Source of the DNA: CAYLJV01 sp964554215
GTDB lineage: Archaea > Hadarchaeota > Hadarchaeia > Hadarchaeales > JAGGTB01
NCBI GenBank assembly: GCA_964554215.1
Contig: CAZKND010000065.1
Span: 1 to 6,120 of the forward strand
Direction: 5' to 3'
DNA: 6,120 nucleotides
Numbering within the stretch: the stretch's first letter is position 1; each line of letters starts with the position of its first letter. The notes beneath the pieces were generated by a model. That model had not been told where the DNA came from and did no database searches. It worked only from the letters and a program-made list of their open reading frames with translations. Below are positions 1 through 5,236 of the stretch, one piece after another. Position numbers and translations under genes: made by a program.

Positions 1-2
1 AT

Positions 3-191
3 TCTAAAAAAACTAGACTAGGAAAAGAAGTCGAAGAAATATTCTCCACAGAAATGGAAAAAACAAAAACAGAGCTGAACTCAGACATGAAATTTCTAAG
101 AGAAAAAATAAAAACACTCGACAGCGAAATCCAAAACTTAAACGAGAGAATAAAAGAACTGCAAAAGCTAACTCTGCAACAAGCCGGATAG
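3..191 (+). CDS. C-terminal end of a coiled-coil protein (partial)
   Basis: The frame is open from the left edge to TAG at 189-191 and gives about 62 residues, so the start and most of the gene lie outside the window. The visible part is almost entirely charged and helical. Leu, Ile, Met and Phe are spaced in a heptad-like pattern (for example EIFSTEMEKT, then MKFLREKIKTL, then IQNLNERIKELQKL), and the protein ends in LTLQQAG. This is what a coiled-coil tail looks like. There are no catalytic motifs or membrane segments in what remains. I do not recognise the family and no function should be assigned from a coiled coil. The next plus-strand gene starts about 50 bases downstream, so the two could be co-transcribed, although a weak TATA-like stretch lies between them. 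Confidence 0.72.
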   Translation, partial: SKKTRLGKEVEEIFSTEMEKTKTELNSDMKFLREKIKTLDSEIQNLNERIKELQKLTLQQAG

Positions 192-200
192 ACCTATGGC

Positions 201-213
201 AAAATTAATAATC
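201..213 (+). promoter_or_regulatory. Possible TATA-like element before the 243 gene
   Basis: An AT-only stretch (AAAATTAATAATC) lies about 35 bases upstream of the ATG at 243. An archaeal TATA box here would place transcription start near 233, giving a leader of about 10 bases. The sequence is a poor match to any single consensus and the region is AT-rich anyway, so the gene could equally be read from the upstream coiled-coil gene. Confidence 0.22.
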
Positions 214-242
214 TAAAACAAAAGACTTGATGATGTGATATA

Positions 243-671
243 ATGAAGATAAAAGTTACGGAAACTTTTGAGCTCAATGAAGAAGAATACGAAAAAGGGG
301 AGACAATAGACCTTCCCGACAAAGTAGCAAAAAAAGTTATCGCAAAAGGTGTAGGAAAGAAAGTGAAAAACGAAGAACCTAAAATAGAGAAAATTGAAGA
401 AACCGAAAAAGAAGGATCAAAATCAGGAGGGCCCGAATGGAAAAGAAAGATATGGATATCAGAAGACAGAAACTTATCCATCACAGTCTGGCCTTCAGGC
501 GACAAATTTGATTCACCCAGCATTAACTTAGAGGAGAGTAGAAGAGACGACTCGGGGAACTGGGAAACGAACAAACTATATCTCCCAACAGGAAGTTCTC
601 TCTTAGCTCTTTCCGAAAATCTGAAATCTGCTTGGAATCAGGTTCAGAAGATGAAGTCGGAAAATAAGTAG
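243..671 (+). CDS. Two-domain small protein; possible ssDNA/nucleic-acid-binding C-terminus
   Basis: This is a complete 142-residue protein starting at ATG. GTGAT at 235-239 matches the 3' half of the archaeal Shine-Dalgarno sequence and supports this start. Residues 1-42 alternate beta strands around the pattern FxLNEEEYEKGETIDLP followed by VAKKVIAKGVGKKV. Small beta-barrel domains share this pattern, both the B domain of GINS subunits and short accessory proteins of archaeal proviruses. Residues 43-64 are a Lys/Glu-rich linker. Residues 65-138 begin with WKRKIWIS, continue with short strands (LSITVWP, SINLEESRRDD, KLYLP) and end in a helix (ALSENLKSAWNQVQKM). A run of strands followed by one helix, with basic and aromatic residues, is compatible with a whirly or PC4-like single-strand-binding fold. 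That assignment is inference from pattern only. The gene converges on the pilin-like operon, with 43 bases between the stops. There is no signal peptide or membrane segment, so it is cytoplasmic. Confidence 0.8.
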   Translation: MKIKVTETFELNEEEYEKGETIDLPDKVAKKVIAKGVGKKVKNEEPKIEKIEETEKEGSKSGGPEWKRKIWISEDRNLSITVWPSGDKFDSPSINLEESRRDDSGNWETNKLYLPTGSSLLALSENLKSAWNQVQKMKSENK

Positions 672-714
672 AATAACCTACTTCGTTGGAACTCCCTTCC
701 AGCTTCTTATCTCG

Positions 715-2907
715 TTAGTAGGAAATATCGAAATTTCTCAGACTCAAAACTAAAAGCTTAAAGTTGTACTCGGACTTTTCAAAATGTCTTTCGTAGGGCA
801 GAGGTTTGTGGACATATTGATTTGAATTTTCAGATTTTGGCCTCGGAATGACCTGATTAGGATAATCAAATATTTCTTCCACTAGAGGTTCTTCAATCTC
901 TATCTTCACATCCCACAATCCCCAAAAAATCGTCGTTTTTATCTGCCAAATGTAGATCGGGGTCGGAGGTCCTGACTTATCGACTAATCCGACCGGGTCT
1001 AGTCTTTTCATTTGAACTGAATCTATGTCCAAATCGTGATATACGGAGATATTTGGAGTGTTTTCTATAGGGGTGGGCGGTGATAGTTCATATTCTTCCT
1101 TTCTCGACCTAGTTGAATCGTCTGGAGATCCTTCACCCTCTTTTATGATGTTCTTTAAACTCTGATTTAATCCGAACCTTTCTAATTTACCTCTTTCTTC
1201 GTCGAAATCTTTGTTCAAATTTTCAATCCTGTCCAGTTGACTTTCCGTCCTCTCTAAAACTGTTTCCAGTCCTGAGATGGATCCTTGATTTTCTCTAATC
1301 ACATACTTTTCAGCCCTCATCTCTTCGGAATTTCCTCTCTCACCAGGTTTTGGATACTCAGTGTAGGTATCGCTCCAGTTAGGACATGTATCCCTGGTCT
1401 GACTCTCTATCTCTCTTAAAAAATAATCATTTATCTCATCCACCTCGCTTCTCTCTTCTTCGTAATCATCTATGTATTCGGAAAAAGACTCTTCGGCGTC
1501 TTTATAAGCTTCTGAAAATAGTTCGTCAACCTCATTTTCACCCATATCAGTGGACAATTTCTCACGATACCCATCTGGAAATGTCTTTTCATACTCGCTT
1601 GTTTCCGGAATTTGTTTTCTGAGTTCGACAACCTCCTTCTCTAGAGAATCTAAATTTTCCAAGACCGATTTGAATCCACAATTTATTTGAGGGGAGACTC
1701 CTCGAGGTTCCGATTGAGTAATATCTTGATAGAGATTCTTGAGAAATGGATTATTCTCTTTTGAAGATTCTATAGCATCGAGACCTCTATTGAAACAATT
1801 TCTCGACATTTTCAAGGCCCTTCTAGCTTCTCTAACCTTTTCAAGAGACTTATTCAACTGATCTTGAGGGAGTGCATAGATATTTCTAGTGTCTTCGCAG
1901 ATTTTCGAAAAATCATCCTTGGACTGCTCATAGTTGTCGCTGAGGTTCGAAATTTTTTGAGACTGACTTGTTAGAAGTTTTTCTGGATTAAATTTTTTCA
2001 GATTATCAATATTTGACTTCGCGTGATGAAGGCTTGCCTTAGAAGATTTGAGCAAGTTTAGAGATTTTTCAGTCTTTTCGGAAAACTCTCTAACTGAAGG
2101 ATTACCCAAGGGATCTCCAAACTGGTCCAACTTCATATCGGAGGACTCCATCAATTCCATAACCTTAGAACCAGCGACTTCTCGAAGTAAAGACCTATAG
2201 TCAGACGAACCGAACTTATCGATCTCATGGGTAGCAAGCGCCAGACGGAACAAGGTCTCCGTTCTCTTTTTGCTGAAATTCAAATCTTTCTCCAACCACG
2301 CTTGTGAATAGGCTAAGGCATATTCGAAGTATTCCCATCTTCGCTCAACACTGTTCAAAGCTGCTCCGAACGCTTCCATTTCGTCCTGAAGCAAGAACAA
2401 ACGGCGGGCGGTAGTTTCCGTAAGGTTTTCAACCGGTATCTCTATCGTCGTTGACCCGTCCGGAGTGTTGTCCTCTATACTCGTTCCTTTCGGAAACTTG
2501 ACGTCTGCAACAGTTCCATTCTCCTTTCCTCGACTGATTTCAAATCCAATCCTCTTCCTATCGGAAGGAAAATGAAGATTTGTCTTGGGTGAAAGGTTTT
2601 GCAGTTTTTTGTTGAGTTCGTTTTCGGCCAAATTCTCTATTTTTTCAACTTCTGACCCTCCAGATTCCGAAGTTTTTCCATTCTTTCCTATTTTCCAGAG
2701 CGACTCGTTAAGAGTTCTCTCGATATGGCCATTCAAACCGGATTTTTCACTAATTAGGTCGAAAGAAAGCTGAGAGCTACCTTGGCGGTCGATCGCCTCT
2801 TTTTCGGACTGATGTCTGTTCCACTCAAAATAAGTAACGAAGCTGGCGGTAAGCAATAATATTATAGTCCCAACTGCTGCGAGCGAGATATACCCATTTT
2901 CCTTCAT
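715..2907 (-). CDS. DUF7286-like large single-pass surface protein with helical body
   Basis: This is the last and largest gene of the operon, giving 730 residues from ATG at 2907. That ATG overlaps the TGA of the preceding gene (ATGA), which is why I prefer it to the in-frame GTG three codons upstream. The leader MKENG is followed by a membrane segment at about residues 7-27, then a body of about 700 residues outside the membrane. Residues 150-165 are beta-like. Residues 170-255 are helical and rich in aromatics (RRWEYFEYALAYSQAW). Residues 275-435, 460-505 and 540-590 are charged helices with coiled-coil character. Residues 615-690 look beta-rich, with a Trp/Ile-rich stretch (PIYIWQIKTTIFWGLWDVKI). 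Four cysteines lie near 337, 371, 410 and 508. Several Asn-X-Ser/Thr sites fit an exposed, possibly glycosylated protein. Haloarchaeal DUF7286 proteins share the place in the cluster, the N-terminal anchor and the large size. I infer a tip, stalk or adhesin-like subunit; the sequence does not prove its role. Confidence 0.85.
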   Translation of the reverse strand: MKENGYISLAAVGTIILLLTASFVTYFEWNRHQSEKEAIDRQGSSQLSFDLISEKSGLNGHIERTLNESLWKIGKNGKTSESGGSEVEKIENLAENELNKKLQNLSPKTNLHFPSDRKRIGFEISRGKENGTVADVKFPKGTSIEDNTPDGSTTIEIPVENLTETTARRLFLLQDEMEAFGAALNSVERRWEYFEYALAYSQAWLEKDLNFSKKRTETLFRLALATHEIDKFGSSDYRSLLREVAGSKVMELMESSDMKLDQFGDPLGNPSVREFSEKTEKSLNLLKSSKASLHHAKSNIDNLKKFNPEKLLTSQSQKISNLSDNYEQSKDDFSKICEDTRNIYALPQDQLNKSLEKVREARRALKMSRNCFNRGLDAIESSKENNPFLKNLYQDITQSEPRGVSPQINCGFKSVLENLDSLEKEVVELRKQIPETSEYEKTFPDGYREKLSTDMGENEVDELFSEAYKDAEESFSEYIDDYEEERSEVDEINDYFLREIESQTRDTCPNWSDTYTEYPKPGERGNSEEMRAEKYVIRENQGSISGLETVLERTESQLDRIENLNKDFDEERGKLERFGLNQSLKNIIKEGEGSPDDSTRSRKEEYELSPPTPIENTPNISVYHDLDIDSVQMKRLDPVGLVDKSGPPTPIYIWQIKTTIFWGLWDVKIEIEEPLVEEIFDYPNQVIPRPKSENSNQYVHKPLPYERHFEKSEYNFKLLVLSLRNFDISY

Positions 2908-3506
2908 TTTGACCACAGCTCCAGAGTGAGGAAAATAGGAACTAATTCATCATCAGGACGGTTCTCGAAAGTGTGAAGGGAGATAAATAGTTTCACGGTC
3001 TCGGAGCATATCTTTTCAGAGCCGGGAGAGATTTCAGAAATATCATTTTTATAGAAAATTGAAGTATTTTCAGATATTTTCACCGGCTCCATTCTGATTT
3101 TAAACCGATAATCAAACCTCTTACCAACTGAAACGTCAAGGAAGGACCTTATCAAATTTTCCAATGAGAGTGTCAATCCACGGTTCGTTTTCGGCTCCAC
3201 AACTCTATTTTCACGAATCAATATCGGATTCAACAAGACTTCCTCTTTAATCACTTTGGATAATGTTTTTCTTTCTAACTCCCGAGTGGTCGTCCGCCCT
3301 GTAGAGAGGTTAGATTTGTAGGAAATACCTCCCAGTTGTTCAACTGGCACTTTCTGTATGATTAGAAGGGTATTTTGAGCTCTTTCATCTGCAAAGGAGT
3401 TCTTATTCTCGTTTGTTTGAACACTGCCGATCAAAAGAAGGAGAGATATCGAAACTATGAGTCCTAAAAATAATATATCCACTGTGGAACCTATTCCTTT
3501 TCTCAA
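2904..3506 (-). CDS. DUF7284-like pilin-type envelope protein
   Basis: This 200-residue protein starts at TTG (3506). It is the only usable start, because a stop lies seven codons upstream, and a Shine-Dalgarno AGAGGT ends seven bases before it. The N-terminus MRKG-IGSTVD leads into a membrane segment at about residues 10-28 (ILFLGLIVSISLLLLIGS). The rest is predicted to lie outside the cell. The STVD-plus-hydrophobic start resembles the STVLD start of haloarchaeal DUF7284 proteins, which also sit next to a DUF7286 gene. Residues 40-130 are mixed helix and strand, with a motif like A-x-x-T-L-L-I-I-Q near residue 45. The C-terminal 70 residues are strand-rich and end in LTLELWSK. There is one cysteine outside the membrane, in EKICSETV. 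It is separated by one base from the stop of the upstream gene and overlaps the downstream gene by four bases, so translation is probably coupled on both sides. Confidence 0.83.
   Translation of the reverse strand: MRKGIGSTVDILFLGLIVSISLLLLIGSVQTNENKNSFADERAQNTLLIIQKVPVEQLGGISYKSNLSTGRTTTRELERKTLSKVIKEEVLLNPILIRENRVVEPKTNRGLTLSLENLIRSFLDVSVGKRFDYRFKIRMEPVKISENTSIFYKNDISEISPGSEKICSETVKLFISLHTFENRPDDELVPIFLTLELWSK
2911..2922 (-). promoter_or_regulatory. Shine-Dalgarno deciding the ATG at 2907
   Basis: On the minus strand this reads GGAGCTGTGGTC, followed by AAA and ATG. The site matches GGAGGTGATC in two blocks with a small gap. It is correctly placed for the ATG at 2907 but would overlap the alternative GTG at 2916, so the ATG is preferred. 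It lies inside the last codons of the preceding gene. Confidence 0.5.
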
Positions 3507-3507
3507 C

Positions 3508-3927
3508 TTATCGACCTCTAACAGTCAGGAAAGCGGGAAAATTTTTTCCATTCTCCTGATAAACTATGGGAATCGAAAAAGTGGTTTCGTAACTTTCCGA
3601 ATCCGGACCGATACAATACAATTTCTCTCTTTCCAATGTCGTGACTTCTATCTGCACTGCCTTACCTGATCTCTCCCACCTTTTCCGGGCCTCTGGAAGA
3701 CTTTCCTCCAGATAGGAATGTTTCAAAACGCCTAGTTCCGAGTGGCCTCCTCCAGTTTCGCAACCGCTGTTTTGCAGGCGTTCCGTCAAGTCTAGAAGCT
3801 CTCTGAAAGATTCTTCGTTCCTAATTTCCCGTTCTTGAGCTCGATAGATTCCCGACAGAGTAAAGGTGAAAAAAAGCAAGAGGACGACAGCCATGATTAC
3901 TGCGGTCAGGTCCGTGCCAACTGTCAA
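3508..3927 (-). CDS. DUF7287-like pilin-type envelope protein
   Basis: This gene encodes 139 residues from a TTG start at 3927. No ATG or GTG occurs in frame before the membrane segment, and a stop lies four codons upstream, so TTG is the only sensible choice. A near-perfect Shine-Dalgarno, AGAGGTGGTC, sits 12 bases before it inside the last codons of the preceding gene. The leader MTVG is followed by a membrane segment at about residues 8-27 (TAVIMAVVLLLFFTFTLSGI). A charged helix follows (residues 30-50), then LQNSGCETGG, a second helical part, and a C-terminal beta part ending in FPAFLTVRGR. Two cysteines (GCETG and YCIGP) could form a disulfide outside the cell. The layout of anchor, helix, then strands with a short hydrophobic C-terminal strand resembles haloarchaeal DUF7287 and other minor pilin-like proteins. 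The family match is from memory of architecture and is tentative. Confidence 0.82.
   Translation of the reverse strand: MTVGTDLTAVIMAVVLLLFFTFTLSGIYRAQEREIRNEESFRELLDLTERLQNSGCETGGGHSELGVLKHSYLEESLPEARKRWERSGKAVQIEVTTLEREKLYCIGPDSESYETTFSIPIVYQENGKNFPAFLTVRGR
3514..3519 (-). promoter_or_regulatory. Shine-Dalgarno for the TTG start at 3506
   Basis: AGAGGT on the minus strand ends seven bases before the TTG and lies in the C-terminal codons of the upstream gene, just before its TAA. Its good spacing is the main support for accepting the TTG start. Confidence 0.55.
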
Positions 3928-3936
3928 TTGGGATAA

Positions 3937-4359
3937 TTAGACCACCTCTAATCGTAATCCGTTGTCCTTTGAGATTATGATTTTGTCCGGGTTTTTCTCC
4001 TCGATTTCGAAATTTCCGCCGTTTATTCTGCTATCCAATAAAGTGGATTTTTTCACTTTTCCAGATTCTATAATTGACACTTCTACGGTCTGGGATTTCT
4101 CCGCCGTTCCTGAGATTTTCAGTTCGTAGGATTCACAATGGTCTGGAACTTTTTTCTCCATATGGACGTTTCCAGGGAGGGAATCGGCCTCTTCTATAGA
4201 ATCGATCACGAAGCTGGCGATCTTTTCATTCATTTCTCTGTTTTTAGACCGTTCGAAGGAGCTGTAAGTGTCTATAGACGCGGCTAGCAGGAGGAAGATA
4301 GCTAAGAACACTCCTAGTTTTGTTATCAAAAAGCTGGAAACCATCCCTTTATCTTTCAT
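3937..4359 (-). CDS. Single-pass pilin-like envelope protein
   Basis: This 140-residue protein starts at ATG (4359), with GAGGGGT four bases upstream. It overlaps the end of the preceding gene by 11 bases. The leader MKDKG is of the Lys-Gly type recognised by archaeal prepilin peptidases and is followed by a membrane segment at about residues 7-28 (VSSFLITKLGVFLAIFLLLAA). A helix follows (about 32-58), then a beta-rich domain to the end with SYELKISG, TVEVSIIES, NFEIEEKN and KIIISKDNGLRLEVV. The single cysteine is in PDHCESY. The order of a helix after the membrane segment, a compact beta domain and a hydrophobic last strand is that of type IV pilins and pseudopilins. The upstream neighbour has the same order, so the two may be distant paralogs. 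No specific family is recognised. Likely a minor subunit of a filament or envelope complex. Confidence 0.82.
   Translation of the reverse strand: MKDKGMVSSFLITKLGVFLAIFLLLAASIDTYSSFERSKNREMNEKIASFVIDSIEEADSLPGNVHMEKKVPDHCESYELKISGTAEKSQTVEVSIIESGKVKKSTLLDSRINGGNFEIEEKNPDKIIISKDNGLRLEVV
3940..3949 (-). promoter_or_regulatory. Strong Shine-Dalgarno for the TTG start at 3927
   Basis: AGAGGTGGTC matches 8 of 10 positions of GGAGGTGATC. It overlaps the last codons of the upstream gene (LEVV). The 12-base gap to the TTG is longer than that for the other genes here, but no other start codon is available in the frame. Confidence 0.5.
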
Positions 4360-4777
4360 CTATACCCCTCGATATTTCGAAAAATAGTTCCGATCCAACA
4401 TTCCTCCTTTCGAAAAGTTCGATGTGGACAGTTCCGCTCTCCAGAGAAAAATTTTCATCGTTTTCGTTTAAAGCTGGAAAAGGAAGTCGATGAGCCTCTT
4501 TGACCCCTTTTTCGGTTCTAAGCTCGGCTAAATTCCCGTTTATCTCTATCTTAGAAGAATTTAAAGAAAGGTCTACTGTTTCTCCATCTCCTATATCCCC
4601 ATGTTGGAGATATTCACAGGTTTCGACGAATTTGTTAAAACTTCTTAGCTCTTGTCCCTCTCTTTTGATGCTTTCAATCCAATCGAGAGTTCCGAATCCT
4701 AGTCCAACTGTCAACATCGTGAGGAAAACACAGAGAAGTATGACGATTGGAAGGTCTGCGATTCCTTTGTTTTCTTG
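4349..4777 (-). CDS. Pilin-like envelope protein with unclear start codon
   Basis: The reading frame ends with TAA at 4349-4351 and is open back to 4841. The first ATG in frame is at 4717, which would give 122 residues but would begin inside the membrane segment. Extending the frame upstream adds QENKG-IADLPIVILLCVFLT, a Lys-Gly leader and hydrophobic segment like those of the neighbours. The real protein therefore almost certainly begins near 4777-4804, where no ATG, GTG or TTG exists. I mark 4777 only as the place where a leader of the neighbours' length would begin. After the membrane segment come a helix (IKREGQELRSFNKFVETCEYLQ), then beta strands (VDLSLN, KIEIN, NLAELRTEK, SLESGTVHIELFE) ending in ELFFEISRGIDER. 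One cysteine lies outside the membrane. It may be a paralog of the next gene. The missing start could reflect a non-standard start codon, frameshifting or a sequence error. Confidence 0.7.
   Translation of the reverse strand, partial: QENKGIADLPIVILLCVFLTMLTVGLGFGTLDWIESIKREGQELRSFNKFVETCEYLQHGDIGDGETVDLSLNSSKIEINGNLAELRTEKGVKEAHRLPFPALNENDENFSLESGTVHIELFERRNVGSELFFEISRGIDER
4364..4370 (-). promoter_or_regulatory. Shine-Dalgarno for the ATG at 4359
   Basis: GAGGGGT on the minus strand lies four bases before ATG and within the coding end of the upstream gene. It supports independent or coupled initiation at 4359 rather than at the internal Met five codons later. Confidence 0.5.
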
Positions 4778-4790
4778 AGTTGGAAAAAGA

Positions 4791-5168
4791 TCAGTGCTGG
4801 ACAGCTGCTTCCCCCTCCCAAGGTATGTACCCGTTCTTAGTCACCCTCACATCGGTGATGACGGTCTCGTTCTCCACTGGTACTGAGAAGGTGTGGGAGT
4901 TCGAATCTTGGGAAAGGGTCTTGGCCAGAGTACCCCCTGGATAATCTACTGAGATGGTTACGCCGTTCAACGGTTCTTGGCTTTGAGCATCGTGAACTGT
5001 AACGTTCAATTCATTGCCAGATACGTCGAAGCTGACCTCCATATCTCTGAGCATCGCCCTATCCGCCGTGTCTACGAACTGTGTCAGAATACCCATCGCC
5101 ATTACACCTACTACCAAGGCTATGATCAGTTTTATCGGAACCCCCATCAGTTGACCTTTCTCTTCCAT
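4791..5168 (-). CDS. DUF7382-like subunit with Ig-like domain, first gene of the operon
   Basis: This 125-residue protein starts at ATG (5168). The leader MEEKG-Q has the KG/Q junction of archaeal class III signal peptides, and a membrane segment covers about residues 10-28 (PIKLIIALVVGVMAMGIL). The sequence GVPIKLIIALVVGV closely parallels haloarchaeal DUF7382 proteins, which have GLPVRLVIALVVGV from memory. Residues 43-125 look like a small beta sandwich of the carboxypeptidase-regulatory or Ig-like type: LNVTVHDAQSQEPLNGVTISV, then HTFSVPVENETVI, then VRVTKNGYIPWEG. Sites N55-V-T and N100-E-T could be glycosylated. The gene is about 53% GC in the lines I counted, clearly above the rest of the operon, which suggests codon choice for high expression and hence a major structural subunit. 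It lies directly behind the only clear promoter of the operon. Confidence 0.87.
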   Translation of the reverse strand: MEEKGQLMGVPIKLIIALVVGVMAMGILTQFVDTADRAMLRDMEVSFDVSGNELNVTVHDAQSQEPLNGVTISVDYPGGTLAKTLSQDSNSHTFSVPVENETVITDVRVTKNGYIPWEGEAAVQH

Positions 5169-5200
5169 TGTAACCCGTTCCAGTTTTGATGGAGGAGTTC

Positions 5201-5207
5201 TTTTAAA
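5201..5207 (-). promoter_or_regulatory. TATA box of the six-gene operon
   Basis: TTTAAAA on the minus strand is centred about 36 bases upstream of the ATG at 5168. With the usual archaeal spacing of about 26 bases, transcription would begin near 5178, giving a leader of only about 10 bases. This fits the absence of a good Shine-Dalgarno before this first gene. It is the best promoter candidate in the gap between the operon and the upstream gene. Confidence 0.5.
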
Positions 5208-5214
5208 CAGAAAA

Positions 5215-5236
5215 TTTTGTTACACCCATAACAAAA
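5215..5236. repeat. Perfect 8-bp inverted repeat upstream of the operon promoter
   Basis: The plus strand reads TTTTGTTA, CACCCA, TAACAAAA: two perfect 8-bp arms around a 6-base centre. The outer flanks (AA on one side, AATT on the other) extend the symmetry if a two-base bulge is allowed. It ends eight bases before the TATA box of the minus-strand operon, a usual place for an activator or repressor site. It also lies downstream of the stress-protein gene and could form a weak hairpin in that transcript. No known regulator motif is recognised. Confidence 0.55.

Noticed and set aside
243..368. Calling the 142-residue protein a GINS subunit
   Set aside because: Only a short beta-barrel-like pattern is shared. 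The helical A domain of GINS proteins is absent and the C-terminus is unlike GINS.
194..574. Open frame of 126 codons on the minus strand opposite the 142-residue gene
   Set aside because: It lies fully antisense to a plausible gene, and its product is a Ser/Phe/Leu-rich string typical of the complement of Glu/Lys-rich coding sequence.
672..714. A strong terminator between the convergent genes
   Set aside because: The 43-base gap has only scattered pyrimidines (CTTCC, CTTCTTATCT) on the plus strand, with no T run or stable hairpin on either strand.
1386..1622. Plus-strand open frame inside the large minus-strand gene (and similar ones at 2585-2773, 3457-3669, 4500-4778, 4747-4944, 4977-5189)
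   Set aside because: All are antisense to well-supported genes, have Ser/Phe/Leu/His-rich products, and have no ribosome sites, domains or operon context.
2908..2916. GTG at 2916 as the start of the large gene
   Set aside because: The ribosome site GGAGCTGTGGTC would overlap this codon, while the ATG at 2907 has proper spacing and an ATGA overlap with the preceding stop.
3917..4717. The 11-base sequence TTGACAGTTGG occurring at the start of gene four and near the first ATG of gene two (minus strand)
   Set aside because: A few 11-base matches are expected by chance in 6 kb, and both copies simply encode Leu-Thr-Val-Gly in different contexts.
4777..4791. Genes one and two as one fused protein through a frameshift
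   Set aside because: Gene one ends as a complete small beta domain and gene two begins with its own leader and membrane segment. A fusion would place a second pilin leader in the middle of a protein. A start problem in gene two is simpler, though a sequence error cannot be excluded.
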